A stretch of 64,000 bases of DNA. It comes from Lewinellaceae bacterium. GTDB lineage: Bacteria > Bacteroidota > Bacteroidia > Chitinophagales > Saprospiraceae. Below are positions 26,060 through 37,191 of this stretch, piece after piece. The position numbers were made by a program, and so were the translations under genes. The DNA lies in assembly GCA_016713985.1 (NCBI GenBank), contig JADJOD010000020.1, forward strand, positions 62,001 through 126,000, written 5' to 3'. The first letter of the stretch is position 1, and every line of letters begins with the position of its first letter. The notes under the pieces are model-generated. The model did not search any database, was not told the DNA's origin, and saw nothing but the letters and a program-made list of their open reading frames with translations.

Positions 26060-27058
26060 TTACCCGTAAAAATCCGCGTTCCGCAAGGCGTGCAGGATAT
26101 TCCTTTCCATTCTTCCCAACACGTCCTGCGACTCGTCGCGGACGAATTTTTTGCCCGTCACCTGTTCAAACAACTCGACATAACGGTTGGTGATTTCGGC
26201 GACAAAGGCGTCGGGCATGGCCGGCATCACCTGTCCCTCCTGGCCTTGAAAGCCGTTGGCGATCAGCCATTCGCGTACAAATTCCTTGCTCAACTGGCGT
26301 TGTTTTTCACCCCGGGCCTGGCGTTCGGCGTAGCCTTCGGCGTAAAAATAGCGGGAACTGTCGGGGGTATGTATCTCGTCCATCAGGATGATCCGGCCAT
26401 CTTTTTTGCCGAACTCGTATTTGGTATCGACGAGTATAAGTCCTTGTGCAGCAGCCATTTCCGTGCCCCGGCGAAACAATGCGCGGGTATATGCTTCCAT
26501 TTGTTCGTAATCGTCCCGGCTCACGAGGCCGCGTTGCAGGATGTCCTGCCTTGAAATGTCTTCATCGTGGCCTTCGTCGGCCTTGGTGGTGGGTGTAATG
26601 ATGGGTTCGGGGAAAGGGTCGTTTTCGCGCAGCCCTTCCGGCATGCTCACGCCGCAGAGTTCGCGCAGCCCTGCGGCATAAGTGCGGGCGGCGTGGCCGG
26701 CCAAATACCCGCGTATGACCATTTCCACCCGCACGGGTTCGCAGCGATGGCCGATGGCCACGTTGGGGTCGGGGGTGGAAATCAGCCAATTGGGACAGAT
26801 GTCGCGCGTGGCGTTGAGAAAATGCGCGGCGAGTTGGTTGAGCACTGCGCCTTTGCAGGGGATGGGTCGCGGCAGGATGTGATCGAAAGCCGAGATACGA
26901 TCACTGGCTACCATGACGAGCAGTTCGGAACCGGGCGCCGGCGAAGCGGCGGCCACCGGGTCACTTGTTGGACGTACGGTGTACACGTCGCGGACTTTGC
27001 CGCGGTAAAAAGCCGTTTGGCCGGGGAGATGGAAGTTTGTTTCGCGGATGGCTGTCAT
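26060..27058 (-). CDS. purC: Phosphoribosylaminoimidazolesuccinocarboxamide synthase
   Basis: 332 residues, the longer yeast-like/plant-like form of SAICAR synthetase. It ligates aspartate to CAIR in purine biosynthesis with ATP. The start 'MTAIRETNFHLPGQTAFYRG' leads into 'KVRDVYTV'. The conserved blocks 'VASDRISAFDHILPRPIPCK', 'VEMVIRGYLAGHAARTY' and 'LILVDTKYEFGK' followed by 'IILMDEIHTPDSSRYF' are complete. No other pur genes are adjacent. It lies 34 bp downstream of the hypothetical gene at 27-28.5 kb on the same strand. Confidence 0.96.
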   Translation of the reverse strand: MTAIRETNFHLPGQTAFYRGKVRDVYTVRPTSDPVAAASPAPGSELLVMVASDRISAFDHILPRPIPCKGAVLNQLAAHFLNATRDICPNWLISTPDPNVAIGHRCEPVRVEMVIRGYLAGHAARTYAAGLRELCGVSMPEGLRENDPFPEPIITPTTKADEGHDEDISRQDILQRGLVSRDDYEQMEAYTRALFRRGTEMAAAQGLILVDTKYEFGKKDGRIILMDEIHTPDSSRYFYAEGYAERQARGEKQRQLSKEFVREWLIANGFQGQEGQVMPAMPDAFVAEITNRYVELFEQVTGKKFVRDESQDVLGRMERNILHALRNADFYG

Positions 27059-27092
27059 GGCGGCAAAGTTCCGATATGTCGTGGAGAAAATG

Positions 27093-28541
27093 TTACTTCT
27101 CCAGTTTTTCCAGCAACCATTCCCGCGCGATGATCTCGGAAGTCGATTTGATTTCGTCGATCAGTTGTTTGCGTTTGGCGGTTCGGGGTTGCCAGGCGTA
27201 TTTGATGATTTTGTCGAGTTTGCGCAGGAAATTGAGGTAGCGGTTTTTTTCGACGGCGCTGAATTTTGAACGCCGCACTTTCTGATCGAGGGCCTTCATG
27301 CGGGTTTCGAGCAGATCGTTTTGGGTTTCAAAATATATTTTAACCAATAAAATATCGGCCAGGATACTCATCAGGGGGTTTTCAAACAACCTGTAAACCA
27401 GTTTTTCTTCCGCGTCGGCGTATTGTTTTAAATAGAAGTGGTATTCTGCCATATTCAGGCTGTGGACGTCTGCCGGGTACCGGGTGCCGCAGATTTTTTC
27501 GGAGGGATGGCTGTCGAGGAAATTTCTCACCCACTCAAACTCGCCCAGTTTTAAGCCGATGATCACAAGGTTGCGAAAATCATTGAGTTGAATTAAACCG
27601 TCGAAATAGCAATAGCCTTGCTGGAGGTTCTTTTTGTAAATGTTAAAGGTATTTCTCAGGGATTGGTCATCGCCGGATTTTCGGTAGCGTTGCCCCCATA
27701 AAAACTGGAGATAGGTGCTGAATTCCTTGAGTTTATCAAAAGGAATTTCACTTTTATGCTGCTCGATAAATTCTTCCAGGGTTGCTAAGGTCAGTTCTTC
27801 GGTTTTACCCTGAAGGATCACCATTAAGGAGCGGTAGACGTTATTGATTGGAATATCAAAGGGGCCGCCTTCGGCAGTAAGCGCCAAAACGTCTTCGGCG
27901 ATGACCGATGTCGGCAGCCTGTCAATCGCGGCGAACTGCTGCTGGTAAACCAGGGCGCAGGTAAAATCCAGTTTTAAAATGCTGTAGTACATGTCTAAGT
28001 TTTTGTGTACCGCCAGCAGGTTCACGTCGTCGGCAAAAGAATTGTATAAACCCCTGAATAACAATTCTTCTTCTTCTACTTTAAACTGGTTGAAATAATA
28101 TCGGGCATCCCGCCACGGGGCACTTTGTTGTATTTTGCGCACCCCGCCGATCGTTTGCCAGTAACGTTCTTCAAAAGCAAATTTGCGGTAAAACTTTGCA
28201 AGGGTAAGGTGTTCCTGGACCTCCCCGTTTTCGCGTTCCAGTTCGACCTGGGCCAAAAAGCGCCGGACTAATCCGAAAAGTTCGGAAGTGAGTGAGTCGA
28301 GCGGGCTTTTTGTGTTTTCCTGAAAAGTGCGTTCGGGGAAAAAAAACTGAAAAACCGCTTTTTTGGACAACGCCGGGTGTTCTTCTTCAACATTGTGGCG
28401 GATGATCAGGTCAAATAAACGGATGATATCCTCGGCATTGGAAGAATTGTTGAAAAAAGGGGATAAAAGGAACAGCCGCAAGCGTTTTTTTTCCACTGCG
28501 GTCAGATGACTCAGTACCTCCAGAAGCTTTCGGTTCAGCAT
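27093..28541 (-). CDS. Conserved hypothetical protein, helical
   Basis: 482 residues, no signal peptide. Almost entirely alpha-helical, rich in Leu, Phe, Tyr and charged residues, with a TPR-like periodicity, e.g. 'YYSILKLDFTCALVYQQQFA' and 'AEYHFYLKQYADAEEKLVYR'. The N terminus 'LSHLTAVEKKRLRLFLLSPF' is characteristic of a family I have seen only as uncharacterised proteins in Saprospiraceae-like genomes. I do not recognise a domain with known function. Position upstream of purC on the same strand (34 bp) may mean co-transcription. Confidence 0.65.
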   Translation of the reverse strand: MLNRKLLEVLSHLTAVEKKRLRLFLLSPFFNNSSNAEDIIRLFDLIIRHNVEEEHPALSKKAVFQFFFPERTFQENTKSPLDSLTSELFGLVRRFLAQVELERENGEVQEHLTLAKFYRKFAFEERYWQTIGGVRKIQQSAPWRDARYYFNQFKVEEEELLFRGLYNSFADDVNLLAVHKNLDMYYSILKLDFTCALVYQQQFAAIDRLPTSVIAEDVLALTAEGGPFDIPINNVYRSLMVILQGKTEELTLATLEEFIEQHKSEIPFDKLKEFSTYLQFLWGQRYRKSGDDQSLRNTFNIYKKNLQQGYCYFDGLIQLNDFRNLVIIGLKLGEFEWVRNFLDSHPSEKICGTRYPADVHSLNMAEYHFYLKQYADAEEKLVYRLFENPLMSILADILLVKIYFETQNDLLETRMKALDQKVRRSKFSAVEKNRYLNFLRKLDKIIKYAWQPRTAKRKQLIDEIKSTSEIIAREWLLEKLEK

Positions 28542-28671
28542 AACAGGTCAATGCTTTAAATGTCGTGTTTTCAGGTTTTCGGAAAAACGGAAAAAAATGT
28601 AGAAAAAAAGAACAGATTTTTCCTGAATTTTTGTGGTCGGTTTCAAACAGATAATACACTAATATTAAAAA

Positions 28672-29808
28672 ATGATGAAAAAGCGAATCATTCTGTGCCT
28701 TTTGACGGGCATTACCTTTTACCTGTGCCCGGTTTTGTTGTCTGCGCAATCTCAAAATTGCCAGGCTCCGCCGCCGTCCTGGGTTATGATGACCAATTCA
28801 AGCCCGACCAGCATCACCCTTGCATGGGCGCCGACTCTCGGCCCTTCCGTCAGCCAATATATCGTCGACGGCTACGATGTGACCGAGGGATCGGACATTC
28901 CGACGGTGGTGGTTTCAGGCAGCACGGCCGCCTGCATAATAACCAACCTCAAAGGCGGGCATTTGTACAGTTTCGACATCTCCGCTTCGTATTGTACGGA
29001 TGGACAAGCCCAGGCATTATCCACCAATTTTCAGGGAGGGTCGGGTACAATCATCGTAACTCAAATCATCGAACTGCACAACCCTTGCACACCCGGCAAT
29101 GTCATTTATCCGCAGAGCGGCTCTTCTTATAATTTTTCCATTTCTCAGTCGAGCATGCCTCCCCCCGGACCTTACACGAACGCGCTTGTGGCGGAACTGT
29201 CATTCGAACAGGCAATTGTCCATTTCGGTATTGCGCAATATCAAAACCGGATGTTCATCGGCCAAAGGACAGCTCCGTTGACGAATTACAATTTTGACTT
29301 TTTCCCTGAATCCTCCGATGATGATGTCGTTTACCTCGAACGTGAAACAGACGGGAAAAGGGTCCTGACGGCCGAATATGTGGATTATTCCGTTAGCTCC
29401 GGCAAAGCAACCGTGCGGATAACCTTTGATGAACCGCTAACGTATTTCAAATACTGCGCCCCGAACGGCGTGATCCATGGCGACCCGAACCCGCCGGGAG
29501 AAAGGTCGGACGGCAGCTCTGACAATTCCTTGCCCGAATCGGAAAACATGATCCCCTCGGCCCCGGCGCCCAACCCCTTCAGCGAATCCGTTTCACTCGG
29601 TTATTCACTTTCCAGTGAACTTCCGGTTGAAATAGGCGTATACGACCCGATTGGGCGCCTTGTCCGCACTGTCGAACAAAACGCATCCAAACCCGCCGGT
29701 CAGTATAACGCGACCATCGACGGCGCTGGTTTGTCAGCAGGCGTTTATTTCCTGCGCGTTCGGATCGGCGAAAATAGCAAAGTATTCTCGCTCGTGAAAC
29801 ACGATTAA
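28672..29808 (+). CDS. Secreted fibronectin type III protein with T9SS sorting domain
   Basis: 378 residues beginning 'MMKKRIILCLLTGITFYLCP' (starts at 28672 or the next Met). The signal peptide ends near LSAQ. A fibronectin type III domain follows directly ('PPSWVMMTNSSPTSITLAWA' to 'GHLYSFDISASYCTDG', about 33-120). Next comes an unassigned beta-rich region. The final 75 residues are a T9SS type A sorting domain ('SAPAPNPFSESVSLGYSLSS' ... 'GLSAGVYFLRVRIGENSKVF'). It is a predicted surface or extracellular protein of unknown binding function. A hairpin and a MITE-like element lie downstream. Confidence 0.85.
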   Translation: MMKKRIILCLLTGITFYLCPVLLSAQSQNCQAPPPSWVMMTNSSPTSITLAWAPTLGPSVSQYIVDGYDVTEGSDIPTVVVSGSTAACIITNLKGGHLYSFDISASYCTDGQAQALSTNFQGGSGTIIVTQIIELHNPCTPGNVIYPQSGSSYNFSISQSSMPPPGPYTNALVAELSFEQAIVHFGIAQYQNRMFIGQRTAPLTNYNFDFFPESSDDDVVYLERETDGKRVLTAEYVDYSVSSGKATVRITFDEPLTYFKYCAPNGVIHGDPNPPGERSDGSSDNSLPESENMIPSAPAPNPFSESVSLGYSLSSELPVEIGVYDPIGRLVRTVEQNASKPAGQYNATIDGAGLSAGVYFLRVRIGENSKVFSLVKHD

Positions 29809-29841
29809 CCGCCTTCAGGGACATATCAAATGCGCAACATC

Positions 29842-29875
29842 GGCCCTTCCCGCCGGGATAACCGGGGGAAGGGCC
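29842..29875 (+). terminator. Hairpin after the fibronectin/T9SS gene
   Basis: Perfect 10-bp stem ggcccttccc / gggaagggcc with a 14-nt loop, 34 bp past the stop. It lacks a T-tract. Confidence 0.5.
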
Positions 29876-29889
29876 TAATAAGGTGAACG

Positions 29890-30046
29890 AGGGTGTCTCA
29901 AAGGAGTTGATAAAGTTGATATTGGTTGATGAAAGTTGATGAAAGTTGATGTTTGGATTGAAAAATGGCATAAATTATTGCCTTTTCGGCTCAAAATATC
30001 AACCTGATAAACTTTTATAAACCCTCATCAACCTTTTTAGACACCC
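29890..30046. repeat. MITE-like dispersed element, copy 2
   Basis: Homologous over its full length to 12941-13087, roughly nine bases in ten identical, with one extra 10-bp 'gaaagttgat' unit. Ends read agggtgtctcaaag and cttttt-agacaccc. Like copy 1, it lies between two convergent 3' ends. With the hairpins on either side it fills most of the 399-bp gap at 29809-30207. Confidence 0.85.
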
Positions 30047-30143
30047 GGTTTTGTCTCCGGATAACAATATTTCTCCTGAATCCACCCTGTATTTCCCAGT
30101 CAGTAAACACCAATTCAATCTCCGGATATCTGTGAAAACAAAT

Positions 30144-30175
30144 ACGCCCTGGCCCGAATAAACGGGACAGGGCGT
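30144..30175 (-). terminator. Hairpin terminator downstream of the pyrophosphatase gene
   Basis: 13-bp stem with one mismatch (acgccctggcccg / cgggacagggcgt) and a 6-nt loop, about 33 bp past the hppA stop. The minus strand continues with a T-rich tail (atttgtttt). Confidence 0.65.
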
Positions 30176-30207
30176 TATTATTTAATCGCGTTAACGCTGC
30201 TCTTTTA

Positions 30208-32631
<2,424 letters not shown>

Positions 32632-32716
32632 CCGGTATATCCTGTTTTAGTGAGAAAAAGTTGGTATAACGAGTTGTAAATCATAAAAATCCGGGTGGGG
32701 CGCCCGAAAACGGCGG

Positions 32717-32746
32717 CAAAACTACGGAATTTTATTTTCCGGCAAA
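32717..32746 (-). promoter_or_regulatory. Predicted promoter of hppA
   Basis: On the minus strand TTTG (32743-32746), an 18-bp spacer and TAGTTTTG (32717-32724) fit the Bacteroidetes -33/-7 consensus well. The leader to the ATG at 32631 would be about 80 nt. Confidence 0.65.
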
Positions 32747-32960
32747 GGGCCGGTTTTTGCACAGTGCGAATTTTATACCGATATTGGTTTTTTACCGGCG
32801 CCGGCGCCTCAACAACCCGAAGTTTTTGTTGTTTAGATGTTTTTCTGCACAGAACAACCAAACCAATCAATCTTTCCCGATGCCGGTCAATACAGCGCAG
32901 CGGCAACGCCTTTCAACCATCAAAGCACAGTTTTGTTATCTCCCCCAATATATAAAGGCG

Positions 32961-32968
32961 TATTTTTG
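32961..32968 (+). promoter_or_regulatory. Predicted -7 element (TATTTTTG) for the isopentenyl-diphosphate isomerase gene
   Basis: Full TAnnTTTG match 18 bp before the ATG at 32987. The nearest TTG (32933-32935) is 25 bp upstream, wider than usual. Confidence 0.45.
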
Positions 32969-32986
32969 CGCCATCTACGCACCTGA

Positions 32987-34051
32987 ATGGCATCCGACCC
33001 GACACAATTACAGCCTGCCGTGTTCCCCGGGCTTCCCGAAGAAGACCCTTCGGCTGTTTCCAGAAAACAGGATCATATCGAACTTGCGTTTAAAAGCCGG
33101 GTGGAAGCGGCGGAACTGGACTCCCGTTTTTTCTACGAACCTTTACTGACCGCCCATCCTCAACCCGGCTCACTCCCGCCGTTTCCCTTTTTGGGGAAAA
33201 TATTACGTACGCCCATCTGGGTGTCGAGTATGACCGGCGGAACCGCCCTGGCCGGCACCATCAACCAAAATCTGGCACGGGCCTGCGCTGAGTTCGGCAT
33301 GGGTATGGGCCTCGGCTCCTGCCGCCAGTTGTTGTACAGCGACGAACACCTGGCCGATTTCGACGTGCGGGATACCATCGGCACGGGGCTGCCATTGTTT
33401 GCCAACCTCGGCATTGCACAAATTGAACAATTGTTTGAAAAAAACGAACCCGAGCGGATCGATGCCCTGCTGAAAAAATTGCGCGCCGACGGACTTATCG
33501 TTCACGTAAACCCCCTGCAGGAAGCCATGCAGCCGGAAGGCGACGTGTTTTTTCGCCCCCCGCTGGATACTATCCGCCAATTGCTGCAATACCTTGACAT
33601 TAAGGTTATTGTGAAGGAAGTTGGCCAGGGATTTGGCCCGGAAAGTATCCGCGCTTTGCTGCAATTACCCTTGGAGGCGATTGAATTCGCGGCGGCCGGC
33701 GGCACTAATTTTGCCAAACTCGAACTGCTGCGCAGCGACCCGGTCAAACAACTGATATTTGAAAAAATAGCCGCAGTCGGCCATACCGCAGAAGAAATGA
33801 CCGGCTGGCTGAACACCGCCGTACGGGAACTGGGCCCCGAACTCCGGGTAAAAAACGTCATCATTTCCGGCGGCGTGCGCGATTTTCTCGACGGATATTT
33901 CCTTTTAAAAACAACGGCTTTGCCGGCAGTGTATGGCCAGGCCTCCGGCTTTTTAAAATATGCACGCGGCGATTACGCGCAATTGCAGACTTTCGTAGAA
34001 ACACAGGTGCGCGGACTCGAACTGGCGTACGCCTTTTTAAAAGTAAAATAG
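32987..34051 (+). CDS. fni: Type 2 isopentenyl-diphosphate delta-isomerase
   Basis: 354 residues; FMN- and NADPH-dependent enzyme interconverting isopentenyl and dimethylallyl diphosphate. Family blocks seen are 'SRKQDHIELAFKSRVEAAEL' (substrate binding), 'TPIWVSSMTGGTALAGTINQ' (flavin region), 'MGMGLGSCRQLLYS', 'LIVHVNPLQEAMQPEGDVFF' (catalytic Gln and acidic residues) and 'IEFAAAGGTNFAKLE'. The class II HMG-CoA reductase gene starts 46 bp downstream, so the two form a mevalonate-pathway pair. Their product feeds uppS elsewhere in the window. Confidence 0.95.
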   Translation: MASDPTQLQPAVFPGLPEEDPSAVSRKQDHIELAFKSRVEAAELDSRFFYEPLLTAHPQPGSLPPFPFLGKILRTPIWVSSMTGGTALAGTINQNLARACAEFGMGMGLGSCRQLLYSDEHLADFDVRDTIGTGLPLFANLGIAQIEQLFEKNEPERIDALLKKLRADGLIVHVNPLQEAMQPEGDVFFRPPLDTIRQLLQYLDIKVIVKEVGQGFGPESIRALLQLPLEAIEFAAAGGTNFAKLELLRSDPVKQLIFEKIAAVGHTAEEMTGWLNTAVRELGPELRVKNVIISGGVRDFLDGYFLLKTTALPAVYGQASGFLKYARGDYAQLQTFVETQVRGLELAYAFLKVK

Positions 34052-34097
34052 TGGGAAAACGGCTCTTTCAATGATAATCGAATAACCAACCACAAAT

Positions 34098-35459
34098 ATG
34101 TCGAAAGCGATAGACGGCTTTTCCAAATTGAACAAACAGCAGAAAATCGGTTGGCTGACGGAGCATTATTCCGGCGACTCTGAAGCGGCCGCCCGCGAAT
34201 TTGCACAGTGGCAACACCCCGATACGCAGGTTCAAAAGGTGATCGACGGCTTCACCGAAAATACGATTTCCAATTATACCCTGCCTTACAGCATTGCTCC
34301 TAATTTCCTGATCAATAGCAAGTTATACGCTGTTCCGATGGTCATCGAAGAGAGCAGCGTAGTGGCGGCGGCCTCCAGCGCCGCCAAGTTCTGGCTCGAA
34401 CGGGGCGGTTTTCACGCCGAAATTGCCGGCACGGTCAAACTCGGCCAGCTGCATTTTCGCTGGATGGGCGACCCGGAACGCCTGCAACGTATGTTCCCCG
34501 AAATACGGACTCTCCTGATGTCGGGCAGCGACGATATTACCACCAACATGCGCCGTCGCGGCGGCGGCATCCGCGACATCGAACTGCTCGATTTTACCCA
34601 CGCCGAACCGTTTTATTTCCAGTTGCGGGTATCTTTTGAAACCTGCGACAGCATGGGGGCGAACTTCATCAATTCGGTGCTCGAACGTTTTGGCGCCCTG
34701 CTGGAGCAATTTATGACCGAATATCCCGGCCTCGACGACGCCGAACGCGACGTGGATATCGTCATGGCCATCCTGTCGAACTACACCCCCGAATGCCTCG
34801 TACGCGCCTGGGTGGAAACGCCCATCGCGTCCTTCGACGACCTGGCCCGTAGCCAGGGCATGGATGCCGCGGCCCTGGCCGACCGTTTTGCAACAGCAGT
34901 GCGTATCGCGGAGATTGATCCTTACCGGGCAACTACCCACAACAAAGGTATTTTTAACGGAATAGACGCAGTGGTGCTGGCCACCGGCAATGATTTTCGC
35001 GCAATCGAAGCCTGCGGGCATACTTACGCGAGTCGCGACGGCCAGTACCGCAGTTTGAGCCATTGCACGGTGGAAAACGGCGTGTTCCGCTTCGAACTCA
35101 GGATTCCGCTGGCGCTCGGCACGGTAGGCGGCCTCACGGCGCTGCATCCTTTGGCCAAACGTTCGCTCGAAATACTCGGCCATCCTTCTTCCTGCGACCT
35201 GATGTGTATCGTCGCTTCTGTCGGGCTCGCGCAAAACTTTGCCGCCGTTCGGTCGCTGATCACCACCGGTATCCAGCAGGGGCACATGAAAATGCACCTC
35301 ATCAACATCCTCAACCACCTCGGGGCTTCGGAAGAAGAATCGGCGGCCGCACAATATTTTTTCCAAAAACAAACGGTAAGTTTCAGCGCCGTACGCGCGT
35401 TTCTGGAAAGCCGGCGACTCGCTTCGGAAGAATCTACTTCCGTATCCCGCCCTGTTTGA
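34098..35459 (+). CDS. mvaA: Hydroxymethylglutaryl-CoA reductase, class II type
   Basis: 453 residues. It reduces HMG-CoA to mevalonate (or the reverse). Sequence and length match the bacterial class II enzymes: 'IDGFSKLNKQQKIGWLTEHY' at the N terminus, and the substrate-binding 'ENTISNYTLPYSIAPNFLIN' with the catalytic Glu. 'MVIEESSVVAAASSAAKFW' and 'FETCDSMGANFINSVLERF' (cofactor-binding region) follow, then 'HNKGIFNGIDAVVLATGNDF' with the catalytic Lys/Asp area. Class II enzymes are called 'degradative' in Pseudomonas. Next to fni, a biosynthetic role in the mevalonate pathway is more likely here. Other mevalonate genes are not in the window. Confidence 0.94.
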   Translation: MSKAIDGFSKLNKQQKIGWLTEHYSGDSEAAAREFAQWQHPDTQVQKVIDGFTENTISNYTLPYSIAPNFLINSKLYAVPMVIEESSVVAAASSAAKFWLERGGFHAEIAGTVKLGQLHFRWMGDPERLQRMFPEIRTLLMSGSDDITTNMRRRGGGIRDIELLDFTHAEPFYFQLRVSFETCDSMGANFINSVLERFGALLEQFMTEYPGLDDAERDVDIVMAILSNYTPECLVRAWVETPIASFDDLARSQGMDAAALADRFATAVRIAEIDPYRATTHNKGIFNGIDAVVLATGNDFRAIEACGHTYASRDGQYRSLSHCTVENGVFRFELRIPLALGTVGGLTALHPLAKRSLEILGHPSSCDLMCIVASVGLAQNFAAVRSLITTGIQQGHMKMHLINILNHLGASEEESAAAQYFFQKQTVSFSAVRAFLESRRLASEESTSVSRPV

Positions 35460-35580
35460 GCAGGACTTTTCCGGATCTCCTGCCGTATAAACAGGATGGG
35501 AAAACGGATGAAACGGATTCGGCGGATAAAATTTGCAGGGGAAAAAGAATCCCGGCGGCAATTTTTTGACGCGCCTGGTT

Positions 35581-36168
35581 TCAATAAGTGGCGACCAAGC
35601 CTTTCAATTGATCTAAGTATTGCTGTTTCACGGGTTCGCGCAGCAGAATATTGGTACGGGTGTGAAAAGCGTGGGCGGTAAGAAAACTGACCTGGAGGCG
35701 GTTCCAGGCTTGTTCACCCTGAATGATATGGTATGCCTGCAACTCTTCGTACAGGGAATCGCCGATCGAATAAAAATCGCTGCGCCCGAGGTAATCAAGA
35801 TCGGCGTCACAAATGATCTCTTCGAGCAGGTTGTGCGGGGATTGCGGGATTTTTGTCGCCATGATCATACCGCAGATCACATCGATATCACGCGGGGAAT
35901 AACCGAAACCCGGCAAGGCGTCCTGAACGATGAGGCAACCTTCGCGCTCGTGACCGGCGTGTTTGTTTTTTACAAAACCAGCGTCGTGAAAAAGGGCGGC
36001 GGTTTTTACCAACACCAATTCATGGCCGTTGACGTTTTCACCCGCACAGATTTCAGTCGCCATTTTCAGCACGTCCAACGTGTGATGCACCCCGTGGTAG
36101 GAGAGCTTGTCGGACAGCTCGGCACGAAGTTTTGAAAGAATAAATTGTTTGGCGGCTCGGTAATCCAT
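35581..36168 (-). CDS. HD-domain metal-dependent phosphohydrolase
   Basis: 195 residues, cytoplasmic. The HD metal site is visible: His in 'SYHGVHHTLDVLKMATEI', the HD pair in 'VKTAALFHDAGFVKNKHAGH' and the distal Asp in 'EIICDADLDYLGRSDFYSIG'. Such proteins hydrolyse nucleotides or second messengers. The YpgQ/YedJ-like arrangement is suggested by the spacing but not proven. It converges with mvaA and is divergent from the DUF937 gene. The 120 bp between its stop and mvaA contain nothing I recognise. Confidence 0.85.
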   Translation of the reverse strand: MDYRAAKQFILSKLRAELSDKLSYHGVHHTLDVLKMATEICAGENVNGHELVLVKTAALFHDAGFVKNKHAGHEREGCLIVQDALPGFGYSPRDIDVICGMIMATKIPQSPHNLLEEIICDADLDYLGRSDFYSIGDSLYEELQAYHIIQGEQAWNRLQVSFLTAHAFHTRTNILLREPVKQQYLDQLKGLVATY

Positions 36169-36401
36169 GCTTGTGGTTCGCGTCGGTATTCAGGTGAACG
36201 TCGTCATCGGGACTTTGTTGGGTAACGCACAGCGTAAAAATGCGCAATTTCCTAAAATTGTATGGAGCAATGGAAAAAAAAATGCCGGACGCCTAAAAAT
36301 TTGTCCGTTTAGCGGGACCGGGCCGTTTAATGATGTTACTTTTATCGCTGTTTTGCGTTTGTACTGACGCTTCACTTTTTTTTACAAAACAACCTTTGAT
36401 T

Positions 36402-37034
36402 ATGGATTTGATGCAAATTTTACAAGGCCAGCTTTCGGACGATCTTCTCGGTCAGTTGAGCGGTCAGATTGGCGCCGACAAAGAGCAGACTGCTACGGCT
36501 GCCAACGGCATTTTTGCCACCCTGCTCGGCGGCTTAGCCAATAACGTTTCTTCCGAAGGTGGACTTTCTGCGCTGGGTGATGCACTCGACCGCGACCACG
36601 ACGGCAGTATTCTGGATGATGTGATGGGAATGGTTGGTGGAATGATGCAGGGCAGCGACAATGCCGCCGGCAGTGCTTTGAACGGCACCGGTATTCTCGG
36701 ACACATTCTCGGCGACCGCCAGGATACCGCTGCACAGCAGATCAGCCAGTCGTCGGGCCTGGACATGAGTCAGGTCATGAAACTGATGCCGATCCTTGCC
36801 CCCATCGTCATGGGTGTGCTGGGCCGCGCCAAAAACCAGGGCGGCCTCGACCTCGGCAACCTGGCCGGCGTGCTGATGGGCTCCGCGCAAAACGCACAAT
36901 CCGGTGGATTCGGCGACCTGATCGGCAGTGTGCTGGGCGGCGTGCTGGGCGGCGATCAGCAACAACAAAACCAGCCCTCGGCCGGCGGCGGATTGTTGGG
37001 TAATATCCTCGGCGGCATTTTTGGCAAGCGATAA
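36402..37034 (+). CDS. DUF937 family protein
   Basis: From 'MDLMQILQGQLSDDLLGQLS' (ATG 36402) 210 residues. The DUF937 domain consists of an N-terminal helical repeat ('SGQIGADKEQTATAANGIFA'), a central 'LGHILGDRQDTAAQQISQSS' block and a Gly/Gln-rich C terminus ('GGVLGGDQQQQNQPSAGGGL' followed by GNILGGIFGK). YidB-like proteins belong to this group; the biochemical role is unknown. The upstream extension of the frame to 36330 lacks conservation. A rho-independent terminator follows the stop. Confidence 0.85.
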   Translation: MDLMQILQGQLSDDLLGQLSGQIGADKEQTATAANGIFATLLGGLANNVSSEGGLSALGDALDRDHDGSILDDVMGMVGGMMQGSDNAAGSALNGTGILGHILGDRQDTAAQQISQSSGLDMSQVMKLMPILAPIVMGVLGRAKNQGGLDLGNLAGVLMGSAQNAQSGGFGDLIGSVLGGVLGGDQQQQNQPSAGGGLLGNILGGIFGKR

Positions 37035-37060
37035 GCAACTAAAAAATAATTCAGGCATAA

Positions 37061-37101
37061 AAGGCGGCGGATCGGGCACAACCGGTTCGCCGCCTTGTTT
37101 T
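37061..37101 (+). terminator. Rho-independent terminator of the DUF937 gene
   Basis: Perfect 9-bp stem aaggcggcg / cgccgcctt (37061-37069, 37088-37096) followed by gttttt, 26 bp after the stop. Confidence 0.85.
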
Positions 37102-37157
37102 TGTCTGCAAGTGACCATTTTCATCAAACAATTCACGGAAAAGATTTTGTGCGATGC

Positions 37158-37165
37158 TACCTTTG
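37158..37165 (+). promoter_or_regulatory. Predicted -7 element (TACCTTTG) for the DUF6029 gene
   Basis: Full TAnnTTTG match 26 bp before the ATG at 37192, just after the preceding terminator. No TTG at ideal spacing. Confidence 0.5.
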
Positions 37166-37191
37166 CAAAAAATTATTCGGAGCACTTGCGT

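Larger units (their letters stand above)
32632..32986. other. 355-bp divergent intergenic region
   Basis: It separates hppA (minus) from the isomerase gene (plus) and holds a promoter for each: 32717-32746 on the minus strand and a -7 box at 32961-32968 on the plus strand. Short frames here show no protein character. Confidence 0.55.

Noticed and set aside
34323..35561. 412-residue antisense frame over HMG-CoA reductase
   Set aside because: The plus-strand frame carries complete HMG-CoA reductase motifs; the antisense translation has none.
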